Part shown: positions 51,524-60,375 of the stretch, one piece after another | How positions within the stretch are numbered: the first letter of the stretch is position 1 | Layout: each line of letters begins with the position of its first letter | From: Dyadobacter sp. CY312 | GTDB lineage: Bacteria; Bacteroidota; Bacteroidia; Cytophagales; Spirosomataceae | Assembly: GCF_021390535.1 (NCBI RefSeq) | Contig: NZ_JAJUXG010000007.1 | Location: 186,001-250,000, forward strand | Direction of reading: 5' to 3' | DNA length: 64,000 bases | Program-made: the position numbers and the translations under genes | The notes under the pieces: generated by a model | The model's input: only the letters and a program-made list of their open reading frames with translations | Told to the model about the DNA's origin: nothing | Database searches by the model: none

Positions 51524-52311
51524 AGCAACAAGCCAACCTTTTCTTTACTGCATTGCAATTTTACACCCGCTTCCCCGCACCGAAATGGCTGGAATACAAG
51601 CCTGAAAATCTCAGTCTTGCCACAAAATATTTACCTCTAATAGGCTGGATCGTGGGTCTGATTGTCGGTCTGGTTTGGGTGGGTGGAATATATCTGACGG
51701 ATGTTCCAATCGGGTTGTTACTTTCAATTGGTGCTGGAATTCTCACTACCGGAGCCTTTCATGAAGATGGTTTTGCGGATGTTTGCGACGGCTTCGGCGG
51801 AGGTTGGTCCAGGGAGAAAATCCTGGAAATTATGAAGGATAGCCGCGTCGGAACATACGGTTCGGTGGGACTGATAGTTATCCTGGCTTTTAAATTCTAC
51901 CTTCTACAATACCTGGCCAATTTTGCAAATGCAGATATACTGACTTTGATTCTCGTATTGATAACAGGTCATTCCGTTAGCCGTTTTATGCCTGTTTTGG
52001 TCATTGCTACTCAAAATTATGCTCGCGACACAAACGACAGTAAAGCCAAACCCGTTGCTGAGAAAACAGATTTTAGCACAGCAATCTGGGCTTTTGTGTT
52101 TGCCATAATTCCACTTTTGGTTCTGATTTATCTTGTCAAACAACCACTATTGATTTTTTCAATCGCCTTTCTATTACTACTAACTTTTTTCCTGAACAGG
52201 TATTTTAACAAATGGATCGGCGGCTACACAGGTGATTGTCTGGGTGCCATTCAACAGGTTTGTGAAGTTGGTTTTTACTTTTATCTGGCGATATTATGGA
52301 AGTTTATCTGA
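51520..52311 (+). CDS. cobS: adenosylcobinamide-GDP ribazoletransferase (cobalamin synthase)
   Basis: 263 aa membrane protein. FFTALQFYTRFPAPKW start, GAFHEDGFADVCDGFGGGW (Asp-rich catalytic motif), GHSVSRFMPV, DSKAKPVAE and terminal GYTGDCLGAIQQVCEVGFY are all family signatures. It joins AdoCbi-GDP with alpha-ribazole(-phosphate). Overlaps cobC by 16 bp. Confidence 0.96.
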   Translation: MKQQANLFFTALQFYTRFPAPKWLEYKPENLSLATKYLPLIGWIVGLIVGLVWVGGIYLTDVPIGLLLSIGAGILTTGAFHEDGFADVCDGFGGGWSREKILEIMKDSRVGTYGSVGLIVILAFKFYLLQYLANFANADILTLILVLITGHSVSRFMPVLVIATQNYARDTNDSKAKPVAEKTDFSTAIWAFVFAIIPLLVLIYLVKQPLLIFSIAFLLLLTFFLNRYFNKWIGGYTGDCLGAIQQVCEVGFYFYLAILWKFI

Positions 52312-52817
52312 TTCGTCATACCACACCGCATTTTGAAAAAGGTCTCATTTACGGACAGTTAGATTTAAATCTGGCAGATTCTTTTCCGGAAGAATTTGAA
52401 TTGATCAAACAAAAGCTTCCCGGAAAGTTTGATAAAGTATATTCCAGTCCCTCCAAACGCTGTACCCAATTGGCTCATTTTTTGAACCCATCTTTTGAAA
52501 CAGACTCACGTTTGATGGAGCTCAATTTTGGTGAATGGGAAGGCAAAACCTGGGATACAGTGGATCAGGATCAGTTGCAAATCTGGATGGATGATTTTGT
52601 AAATATCCTTGTTCCGGGTGGTGAAAGTATGTTGCAAATGTCTGAGCGTGTGAAGGAGTTTTGGCAGGAAATGTCACTTTTGTCAGTTGAAAAAATCGCT
52701 ATCGTCACACATGCGGGCGTGATCCGAATCATACTTGGCATTGTCAGAAAATTGGAATTGAATACTTTGTTTGAGATAAAAGTGGAGTATGGCGAATTGG
52801 TGGTGGTGCGTTTGTGA
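52296..52817 (+). CDS. cobC: alpha-ribazole phosphatase-like histidine phosphatase
   Basis: 173 aa. Phosphohistidine motif LIRHTTPHFEKG, then YSSPSKRCTQLA, ELNFGEWEGKTWD and second His VTHAGVIRII. Removes phosphate from alpha-ribazole phosphate or adenosylcobalamin phosphate. Last gene of the overlapping cobO-cobC run. Confidence 0.9.
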   Translation: MEVYLIRHTTPHFEKGLIYGQLDLNLADSFPEEFELIKQKLPGKFDKVYSSPSKRCTQLAHFLNPSFETDSRLMELNFGEWEGKTWDTVDQDQLQIWMDDFVNILVPGGESMLQMSERVKEFWQEMSLLSVEKIAIVTHAGVIRIILGIVRKLELNTLFEIKVEYGELVVVRL

Positions 52818-52844
52818 GCAGTTGTCGCAACTTGATTGATCCTT

Positions 52845-53726
52845 TTAGATTTTTACCCCAAATAATTCGGCATGATCCTTTGCAAAATCTGCAAAATTGC
52901 GTGCAGGTTTGCCAGTCAGTTTTTCTACATCGGGTGAGATTTCCGAAGCTTCGCCCAGCTTGTAATGTGCATAGTCCTCAACCAAACCTTTTGCCTGCCA
53001 TTCGGGAAAACCGACACCAAGCAACATGTTTTGCAACATTTCAGATGTAACATCTACAAAAGTGATTTGACGGCCCAATTCAGACGATAGCATTTCGGCC
53101 ATTTCATAGTGCGAAATTGATTCCGGACCAGTGATGTTGTAAAATTTATTTTTGTGACCGCCTTCTGTCATTGAAACTACTGCTACCTCCGCAATGTCAC
53201 GAATGTCAACAATACTTATTTGTGAATCACCCACTGCGCCAAAGAATTGGTTTTGTTTAATAATCGTTTCACGAAAGCCCAACAATCCCTGCATGAATAG
53301 GTTTGGACGTAGAAAGGTGTACTCTATTCCTGATTCTTTGATGAAATTTTCGACTACGGCATGGTATTTCAGAAAACGAACGGGAGAATGGACATCAGCA
53401 GCCCATTGCGAAAGTTTGACAATGTGTTTAACACCAGCTTTTTTGGCTGCTTTTACAAAATTAATTTGTTGTATTTCGGCATTTTCTGATGAATTTGTTA
53501 GCAAAAAGGCTTTCTCAATCCCTATTAGAGTATTTTCAACGGAAGCGACATTGTCGAAGTTTCCTTCAATTAATTCTGCTTGAGGCAATCTCGCCAGTTC
53601 CTTAGCAGCGTCAATAGATCTTACCATGGCTCGAAACGGAACGTTCTTTTCTGCCAGGTGTTTGGTTAATTCTTTGCCAATCGTTCCGGTAGCTCCGGTA
53701 ATCAGTATATTAGGTGAAAGTGACAT
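52845..53726 (-). CDS. NmrA/SDR-type NAD(P)-binding protein
   Basis: 293 aa. Rossmann start ILITGATGTIGKELTKHL, then EGNFDNVASVENTLIGIEKA, VKHIVKLSQWAAD and YTFLRPNLFMQGLL. This matches the NmrA/QOR2-like group of atypical short-chain reductases. It is divergent from an AraC regulator gene that starts 107 bp away, a common regulator-target arrangement. Substrate unknown. Confidence 0.85.
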   Translation of the reverse strand: MSLSPNILITGATGTIGKELTKHLAEKNVPFRAMVRSIDAAKELARLPQAELIEGNFDNVASVENTLIGIEKAFLLTNSSENAEIQQINFVKAAKKAGVKHIVKLSQWAADVHSPVRFLKYHAVVENFIKESGIEYTFLRPNLFMQGLLGFRETIIKQNQFFGAVGDSQISIVDIRDIAEVAVVSMTEGGHKNKFYNITGPESISHYEMAEMLSSELGRQITFVDVTSEMLQNMLLGVGFPEWQAKGLVEDYAHYKLGEASEISPDVEKLTGKPARNFADFAKDHAELFGVKI

Positions 53727-53833
53727 GTTATTAAGATGTTTTGTTCTGAGATCAATTGTCTGTTACAAAAGTATTGTCCAGGATTTTTAGGAAATTGTAA
53801 GAAAACGAAATGGCTAATTAAGGTATCGTATCA

Positions 53834-54676
53834 ATGGAATCAATTGGAAAGCATTTTGAAGTCTCTGCGCCTTTGGATGAAATAATCAGGCATTTTTACT
53901 GCATTCGAACTTCTCCGGATTTTGAAAAAATTGATAAGCATTTGTTGCCGAATCTTGAAATGATGTTGGTCTTCAATTTTGGAAAATCTTTAAGGTTGTC
54001 TTTTGCGGATCAGCCTTATGACGGCTTTTACGTAAACAACGTGGCAGTGATTGGACCTTTAAGGAAAATGTTGAATTATGAAGTGCTCCCAGACGCTGAT
54101 TTGATCATAGCTGAATTTAATGTGGATGGGTTTTATCGTTTGTTTCAGTTGCCGATGAGCGAAAGGGCTGGTGAGGAAATTTGGAATCCGGATGAAATTT
54201 TAAAAGCGGGGTTTCACGAATTGTGGGATACGCTGAAAGATATTCCTTTGCAAACGGAACGGCTTGAGTTGTTAAAAGATTTCATGTTGGCTATTATTCA
54301 GGATTCGGATGATTGCTTGAAACCTCTGTTTAACGGCATTTCATATTTGAACAATCCATTGATTCAACCTGTACGGGCAATGGCGCTGGATTCTGAATTC
54401 TCAGAACGAACGATACAGAACAGGTTTAAAAAGTACCTGGGTTATTCTCCGAAAGAGCTTTTACGGTTTCTCCGTTTCAAACAGGTCATAGCCGCTATAC
54501 AACAACAGGAACGCCTGGAAGTGGATTGGTACAGGCTTATTGAAGAATTTGGCTATCATGATCAAAGCCATTTAATTAAAGATTTTCATCATTATCTGGG
54601 CATCACGCCCAAGAAATTTGTGAAGGAAATTATCGGTAAGAAATTTTGCGTGAGCAAGCCTGGTAAATTTTATTAA
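53834..54676 (+). CDS. AraC-family transcriptional regulator
   Basis: 280 aa. A ligand-type N-terminal domain of the DUF6597 kind (LDEIIRHFYCIRTSPDFEKI, LRLSFADQPYDGFYVN) is followed by a C-terminal double HTH (FSERTIQNRFKKYLGYSPKE; EFGYHDQSHLIKDFHHYLGI). It probably controls the divergent NmrA-like gene. Confidence 0.87.
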   Translation: MESIGKHFEVSAPLDEIIRHFYCIRTSPDFEKIDKHLLPNLEMMLVFNFGKSLRLSFADQPYDGFYVNNVAVIGPLRKMLNYEVLPDADLIIAEFNVDGFYRLFQLPMSERAGEEIWNPDEILKAGFHELWDTLKDIPLQTERLELLKDFMLAIIQDSDDCLKPLFNGISYLNNPLIQPVRAMALDSEFSERTIQNRFKKYLGYSPKELLRFLRFKQVIAAIQQQERLEVDWYRLIEEFGYHDQSHLIKDFHHYLGITPKKFVKEIIGKKFCVSKPGKFY

Positions 54677-54758
54677 TGGAATCCTGACGATAGATAGGAT
54701 AGAAGTAAACCACTTTGACCTTATAAATGCGTAGTTGTTTAATTTTTTTCTATAGCAG

Positions 54759-56177
54759 ATGAATAACCAGTCAACCGGAACTAGCGGATTAGATCGTCGT
54801 GAATTTGTCAAGTATTCAGGCGCCATTATTGCTTTGGGCATGACAGGTTTGAGTACAAAAGCATCAGAAATTTCGCAGCAAAATAGGAAGCCATCCCCCA
54901 TCCGCATCAAAAACGTCAGCTCCAATTTTGAGCGTGAAGAATTGAACCCGTATCGTTTCAAAGGCAGTCAGATCACCGATAGCTGGCAAACTGCGGCTTT
55001 ACTTGAATCAGAATCGGGAATTAAAAAAGTTGGCCTGGCAACACAGGGTGTTCTTTGGTCTGACTCCCGCGTTGCTGCTGGCCATTCGCAAAGTGCAGGA
55101 AATGCGCTGATGTATGCCATGAGTGAGCGGGCGTTGCAGATCATGAAGGGCAATTCATTCAAGGATCCTATAACTTTATTGGACGACCTGTTGCCAGAGG
55201 TTTTGGCCTACGGGAAAAAAATCACAGGCATCCCGGACCTGCGCGAAACGTTTGCTTTAAATGCACTTGTGGGTGTTGATAACGCCGCCTGGCTGTTGTA
55301 CGCCGCCGAAAATAAAATGAAGAATTTTGATGAAATGATCCCCGCTGCTTATAAGCCCAGCTTGTCTTACAAACATGATAAAGTCGCAAGTATTCCCTCT
55401 TTTCCGGTTGGGACGGATCTTGCCAAAATAAAAACAGCGGCGGACGAAGGTTATTTTATCATGAAGTTGAAAACCGGATCGGCAGGCTCGCAATCGGAAA
55501 TGCTGGAAAAAGACATGGCATTTATGACTGCCGTTCACAAAACGATCGGACATTATGAAACGCCGTACACAACCAATGGGAAAATTCCCTATTACATTGA
55601 CCCGAACGGACGATACGAAAAGAAGGAGACGCTTTTGCGGTTTATCGATCATGTTAAAAAAATAGGTGCACTGGACCAGATCGCGGTTATTGAAGAACCA
55701 TTGGGAGAAGATAACGAAGCTTTTGTAGGGGACGTAGGTGTGAGAATAGGAGCGGACGAAAGTGCGCATACCGTGGCAGACGCAGCGAAAAGGATTGAGC
55801 AGGGATATTCGGTCATGATCGTAAAGGCGATTGCCAAAACACTGAGCATGACGATGAAAATCACCCAACTTGCACATGAAAAGAAGATTCCATGTTTCTG
55901 TGCCGATCTGACTGTAAATCCAATTCTCGTAGACTGGAATAAATCTGTGGCCGCCCGACTTGCACCATTTCCAAATGTTTCCATCGGTTTGCAGGAAACG
56001 AATGGCCATCAATATTATAAGAATTGGGACCGGCTGATGTCATATCATCCAAGAGCAGGAGCCAGTTGGACAAAGACACAAAAGGGCGTTTACCTGACAG
56101 ATCGGTCGTTTTTTGAGCAGAGCGGCGGGATTATGGAGTCTTCTGTGCATTATGATGGGCTGTTTGAGGAAAAGTAA
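54759..56177 (+). CDS. enolase-superfamily (mandelate racemase/muconate lactonising-like) secreted protein
   Basis: 472 aa. Leader LDRREFVKYSGAIIALGMTG looks Tat-like. A barrel domain carries YFIMKLKTG (K..K region), metal ligands D in YYIDPNGRY, E in VIEEPLGED and D/E in RIGADESAHT, then a Lys strand MIVKAIAKT. Epimerase, dehydratase or racemase activity is expected; substrate cannot be told. No partner genes. Confidence 0.82.
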   Translation: MNNQSTGTSGLDRREFVKYSGAIIALGMTGLSTKASEISQQNRKPSPIRIKNVSSNFEREELNPYRFKGSQITDSWQTAALLESESGIKKVGLATQGVLWSDSRVAAGHSQSAGNALMYAMSERALQIMKGNSFKDPITLLDDLLPEVLAYGKKITGIPDLRETFALNALVGVDNAAWLLYAAENKMKNFDEMIPAAYKPSLSYKHDKVASIPSFPVGTDLAKIKTAADEGYFIMKLKTGSAGSQSEMLEKDMAFMTAVHKTIGHYETPYTTNGKIPYYIDPNGRYEKKETLLRFIDHVKKIGALDQIAVIEEPLGEDNEAFVGDVGVRIGADESAHTVADAAKRIEQGYSVMIVKAIAKTLSMTMKITQLAHEKKIPCFCADLTVNPILVDWNKSVAARLAPFPNVSIGLQETNGHQYYKNWDRLMSYHPRAGASWTKTQKGVYLTDRSFFEQSGGIMESSVHYDGLFEEK

Positions 56178-56285
56178 TTCTACATTATGCGAGGGAAGGT
56201 CACAATTCACATGCTTAAAGGCATTTTGGCGACGGCATGGTTTTTGCGTATATAGATTTAATTGTTTCACTAAGTCATTTCAAAC

Positions 56286-56729
56286 ATGAAAAAGTATTGG
56301 ATTATAAATACCCTGGCAATCATGCTGTTGTCTTTAACAGTTTCAGCACAGGTTGTCTCGAAAGATTCTATCAACAATTTAAAACAGGAAAAAAGCACGC
56401 TGGAACTCAGTAAGAAGCTGAACGACAACAAACTTGAACTTGCTAAACTTGAAAATGAATTAGCTGCTAAAACGGCAGACGTTGCTAAAACGGCAGAACG
56501 TGCACAAAAGTCGGCTGACGAAAATGGTAAGGCTGCTGCCAAGCTGGCAAATGATGCGCAGGATAAAAGCTTATCAAAAAAAGCCAGCAAGGCTGCCAGC
56601 AGAGCTAGAAAAGATGCCAAAAGTGCACGGAAAGCGTCTGACAATCTGGATAAGCTGAACAAAAACATTGAATCGCTTAAAAAGAAAATAGCTGACGACG
56701 AATCGAAACTGGGTGTGAACCAGGGTTAA
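56286..56729 (+). CDS. secreted coiled-coil protein, Ala/Lys-rich
   Basis: 147 aa. Signal peptide (IINTLAIMLLSLTVSAQ), then about 125 residues of heptad-like, charged and alanine-rich helix (AAKTADVAKTAERAQKSADE). No family identified. A strong intrinsic terminator follows. The composition resembles periplasmic or lipoprotein-like helical spacers. Confidence 0.7.
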   Translation: MKKYWIINTLAIMLLSLTVSAQVVSKDSINNLKQEKSTLELSKKLNDNKLELAKLENELAAKTADVAKTAERAQKSADENGKAAAKLANDAQDKSLSKKASKAASRARKDAKSARKASDNLDKLNKNIESLKKKIADDESKLGVNQG

Positions 56730-56758
56730 AATTCGGTTATTGGAAGAGCATGAACGAG

Positions 56759-56793
56759 GACTTGTACCATTCAATTTGGTGCAAGTCTTTTTT
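56759..56793 (+). terminator. intrinsic terminator after the coiled-coil gene
   Basis: GACTTGTACCA pairs with TGGTGCAAGTC (one G-U), loop TTCAATT, then TTTTTTA. Confidence 0.85.
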
Positions 56794-56831
56794 ATTGGCA
56801 AAGAAGAAATTGAAGTTTTGCACCAAATAAG

Positions 56832-56862
56832 AAATCCACCACGCAAAGGCGTGGTGGATTTT
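56832..56862 (-). terminator. terminator of the outer-membrane receptor gene (hairpin strong, T-tract interrupted)
   Basis: AAATCCACCACGC and GCGTGGTGGATTT form a perfect 13-bp stem; minus-strand downstream is CTTATTT. It follows the receptor stop by about 60 bp. Confidence 0.65.
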
Positions 56863-56919
56863 CTGCATAACAAACCTAACTAATTTATGAATAAAGCCCA
56901 TGCGGACTGGTATTCCTTC

Positions 56920-59373
56920 TTAATTGCCGCCACTAGCCCGTTTCTGAAGATCGTCAGAGCCGGTATTGCGCTGGCGGGCGCCTTTTACATTCTGGTTACC
57001 AAAGCTGTATGTGAATGTAAGTCTTGCCTGTCTGCTTGGCCATTCTGACCGTACCCGGAAGTCAATGTCTTTGTAAAGAGCTGTTCCGCGGAAGCGGTTT
57101 GTCCAGAACAAGTCGTTCACATTGAGACGAATCGTACCTTTTTTGTTCCAGATACTTTTCTGAATTCCCACATTTACCATTCCCATTGGTTTGGCTGCAT
57201 ATAGGCCATAAAATGCACGGCTGTTGTACCAACCTGAAAGTTCTGCTGACCAACCCTTTTTTAGTGTAAACTGGTTGTTGGCGTACATGTTCCAGGATGC
57301 TTGCTTGATCTCCAGCTTCTCCTCCAGGTAGATCGAATTGTAATGGTTGTACACACCGGTAAAGTTGGTTTGCAGGTTCCACCACTTTCTGATCGGAATT
57401 GGTACAGAAATTGTTAAACTGAAATTGTCCTGATTGTCAAGGTTATCAGACGTTACAAATGTTTTGTTCTCCGATGCGATCTGCTGCGGAAGTTCGTCAG
57501 CGATCATATCCTTGATCCGGCTATAGGCAAGTGTTGTATTCAGGAAATTTTTGTAAACGTGAACCAGTTGGAACGAGTTGGTATACTGTGGTTTAAGGTT
57601 CGGATTTCCTCTTTGGAATGTATATGGATCCAGATAAAATTCAAACGGGTTCAGCGACTGATAATTAGGTCGGTCTATCCGACGGCTGTATGAAAGATTG
57701 ACTACGTTGTTGGTATCGAGCTGATTGGATAAAAACACACTTGGGAAAACGTTTACATAGTTGCGATCACGTTTCTGATTCAGGGTAACTGAGTTGCCGA
57801 TCGAATGGGTATGTTCACCGCGAAGACCAACCTGATATTTTACTTTTTTTGAAATATTTCCTGCATAATTCAGATACGCAGCATTCACGTTTTCGGTGTA
57901 TTTAAACTGGTTGGAGCGTAGTGGATCCAGCGTCCATTCATCGATCTTGGTTTCAAAAACCATATTATTATCCGAAGCCACGTAACTGGCTTTCAGTCCT
58001 GTCTCAAACTTTCCTTTCCAGAGAGTCTGAGTATAATCAAGTTTGGCTACGCCAATATTGATCTCCGAAGGCATGTTATTGCGAACCAGTTCCGGGTTTC
58101 CGTCGGGTGTGCCGTTCGGATTGCTGTAAAGCGTGTTGAGCTCACTTCTGTTTTTACCACTATATCTTACATAATCTGCATCCACAGTTAATTCTTTACC
58201 CTTGTCGTCAAACTGATGTTTAAAGTTAAGGTTGGTGCTGACATTGTTCATTTTCCCTCCGTTGAAAACATCGGTGCGGAATGTACGTTGCAGGCTGAGG
58301 TCTTCATTTAAAATCCGGGTATTGGTCTGCCCGAATGGATTGCTGTAATCATTTTTAAAACCTGATACCAGGATTCCAAATGTCGATTTATCTGTTGCGA
58401 AGTAATCGAGACCTGCACGCACATTGTGATATTGCGACTTGTTTATGCGCTCCGTTTTTTGGTCAAAAATGGTCACTTTATCCTCAAATGGGATGACACG
58501 GTAAATGTCATTATTGTTGAAACCTTTATTCCAGAAAGTTCCTGCACTCACAAAAGTGCTGATCTTACCTGCGCGGTGATTAATGGTGCCGGTTGCATTG
58601 GCACGGCCATATTTTGCATAGGCAGTACCAAGGTTGATGTTCCCGTTGGTGCCATAATTCTTATTGCGCTTCATCTTTATGTTGATGATCCCGGAGTTTC
58701 CGGCAGCGTCATATTTGGCAGAAGGATTGGTGATCAGTTCAATTTTTTCAATGTTGTCGCTCGGAGTGTTTCGAAGCAAGGTCATGAGTTCCTGCTGGGA
58801 CAGAAACGTCTGCTTTCCATCAATCTGAACCACAACACCTTCTTTACCACGCAGTTTAAGCTGATCGTTTTGTTGATCAACGGTTACTCCGGGAGCGCGT
58901 TCCAAAACTTCCAGAGCAGTAGCTCCGGCGGAAACAATGCTATTTTCAACATTGAGCACAGTGCGGTCTATTTGTTGCTCAATGAAAGGTTTTTTTGCTA
59001 CGACCGTCACTTCGTTTAATGATTTCGTGTCCGGTTTCAGAGTCGTTGCCGGAAGTGCAACCAGTGCGTTGGTAACTTTAAATACTTTGCTGTATTCTTT
59101 CTGATAGCCAACCATCGAAACCATGGTCATATACTGGCCTTCTGAAATTTGTTCGAAGAGAAATTTTCCGTTGTCATCAGAAGCAAGGCCTTTCACGAGC
59201 ACGGAATCTTTTGCATTCAAAAGAAGAACATTGACAAACGGAAAGGGCTGCGCCTTTTCGTCAAGAATCTCTCCTGAGACTTTCCCGGTAGCGGGAATTG
59301 AACTGGAAGTTTGGGCGTATGCAAAGCTTGCGCTAAGCACGAGTGCCGCTGTTAGGTTTGTTAAGAATTTCAT
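56920..59373 (-). CDS. TonB-dependent outer-membrane beta-barrel protein (CarboxypepD-type N-terminus)
   Basis: 817 aa. Signal peptide (LTAALVLSASFAYA), carboxypeptidase-regulatory-like domain (VSGEILDEKAQPFPFVNVLL), plug (VSAGATALEVLERAPGVTVD, IVVQIDGKQTFLS-type VVVQIDGKQTFLSQQEL, YDAAGNSGIINIKMK) and OMP_b-brl_3-type barrel with a basic tail. Family members are often of unknown substrate and co-vary with two-component or protease genes. No SusD partner. Confidence 0.85.
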   Translation of the reverse strand: MKFLTNLTAALVLSASFAYAQTSSSIPATGKVSGEILDEKAQPFPFVNVLLLNAKDSVLVKGLASDDNGKFLFEQISEGQYMTMVSMVGYQKEYSKVFKVTNALVALPATTLKPDTKSLNEVTVVAKKPFIEQQIDRTVLNVENSIVSAGATALEVLERAPGVTVDQQNDQLKLRGKEGVVVQIDGKQTFLSQQELMTLLRNTPSDNIEKIELITNPSAKYDAAGNSGIINIKMKRNKNYGTNGNINLGTAYAKYGRANATGTINHRAGKISTFVSAGTFWNKGFNNNDIYRVIPFEDKVTIFDQKTERINKSQYHNVRAGLDYFATDKSTFGILVSGFKNDYSNPFGQTNTRILNEDLSLQRTFRTDVFNGGKMNNVSTNLNFKHQFDDKGKELTVDADYVRYSGKNRSELNTLYSNPNGTPDGNPELVRNNMPSEINIGVAKLDYTQTLWKGKFETGLKASYVASDNNMVFETKIDEWTLDPLRSNQFKYTENVNAAYLNYAGNISKKVKYQVGLRGEHTHSIGNSVTLNQKRDRNYVNVFPSVFLSNQLDTNNVVNLSYSRRIDRPNYQSLNPFEFYLDPYTFQRGNPNLKPQYTNSFQLVHVYKNFLNTTLAYSRIKDMIADELPQQIASENKTFVTSDNLDNQDNFSLTISVPIPIRKWWNLQTNFTGVYNHYNSIYLEEKLEIKQASWNMYANNQFTLKKGWSAELSGWYNSRAFYGLYAAKPMGMVNVGIQKSIWNKKGTIRLNVNDLFWTNRFRGTALYKDIDFRVRSEWPSRQARLTFTYSFGNQNVKGARQRNTGSDDLQKRASGGN

Positions 59374-59679
59374 GGCTAATAGATATTTTGGGTTGTTCTA
59401 AAAAGTTTGAAGAATGATGCAAAACGAATTTTGTAACTGACTTCTTAACTTCTAGTACATTGCAAAGATAAGTACTTGGTATAACATAGAACCATTATTA
59501 TTATGAATGGTTTTTATCTGTGTTGAATGGAAGTGGCCTCTTTGCAGTCCCGAATCATAGATGCAAAGAGAATCAAGAATGTTGCACGAAGCCAGAAAAA
59601 AAGTTTGAGCGGCAGAAATGGGGAGGTGAGTGAATGGAGGAATGAGGCATAGTGCTGGCTCTGACTTGGATCATGTTGT
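59374..59679. other. gene-free stretch before the tandem array
   Basis: No supported gene; AT-rich start and a GAGTGAATGGAGGAATGAG stretch resembling the GAATGA repeats of riboswitches 2 and 3. Confidence 0.5.
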
Positions 59680-60240
59680 GCCGTGGTTTGGGTCCTCACA
59701 AACGACATACACCTCCCAATCGATCCAGATTATTGTTCTTAAAGCGTTTGAAACAATAACCTCTCAGAGATCCGTTTGTGGAGACACAAACGGAGGCGGT
59801 GCAATTGACCGACACCTATTCTCTGCCGTGGTTTGTGTCCTCACAAACGACATACACCCCCCAATCGATCCAGATTATTGTTTTAAAGCGCTTGCAACAA
59901 TGCTTTCTCAGAGAGCCGTTTGTGGAGACACAAACGGAGGCGGTGCAATTGACCGACACCTATTCTCTGCCGTCGTTTGTGTCTTCACAAGCGACATACA
60001 CCTCAAAATCGATCCAGATTATTGTTTTAAAGCGCTTGCAACAATAACCTCTCTGAGATCCGTTTGTGGAGACACAAACGGAGGCGGTGCAATTGACCGA
60101 CACCTATTCTCTGCCGTGGTTTGTGTCCTCACAAACGACATACACCTCCCAATCGATCTAGATTATTGTTTTAAAGCGCTTGCAACAATGCTTTCTCAGA
60201 GATCCGTTTGTAGAGACACAAACGGAGGCGGCTTGTAAAC
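59680..60240. repeat. 144-bp tandem array of paired hairpins upstream of susC
   Basis: Units begin at 59680, 59825, 59969 and 60113 (periods 145, 144, 144; last unit truncated). Each holds hairpin H1 (about 59683, 59828, 59972, 60116; stem like GTSGTTTGTG, loop TCYT) and H2 (59772, 59916, 60060, 60204; stem CCGTTTGTG, loop GAGA). H1 and H2 have opposite loop polarity, so orientation alternates. The stem core equals that of the three palindromes inside cobB. Confidence 0.92.
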
Positions 60241-60375
60241 TTCTACAAAAGTTCTCGTCATGTAACCGTAACTTATTTACATACCCTATGTACCTTTAGG
60301 ACGGCAAGTTTTGAAAGAATTCACGTTACTTTGCCAGGTAAATTTTAACCACTTATTATCAAAATCACACCAATT

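Noticed and set aside
55257-56012. 251-codon minus-strand ORF
   Set aside because: Lies antisense to the enolase-superfamily gene, without recognisable domain or start context.
59630-60238. 202-codon plus-strand ORF with a 48-residue repeat (and a second frame open across the same array)
   Set aside because: The 144-bp period is a multiple of three, which keeps frames open by itself; no start context, no signal or fold, and the repeat is built of DNA hairpins.
59680-60240. CRISPR array
   Set aside because: Units are about 144 bp and nearly identical throughout; no short repeats with unique spacers and no cas genes.
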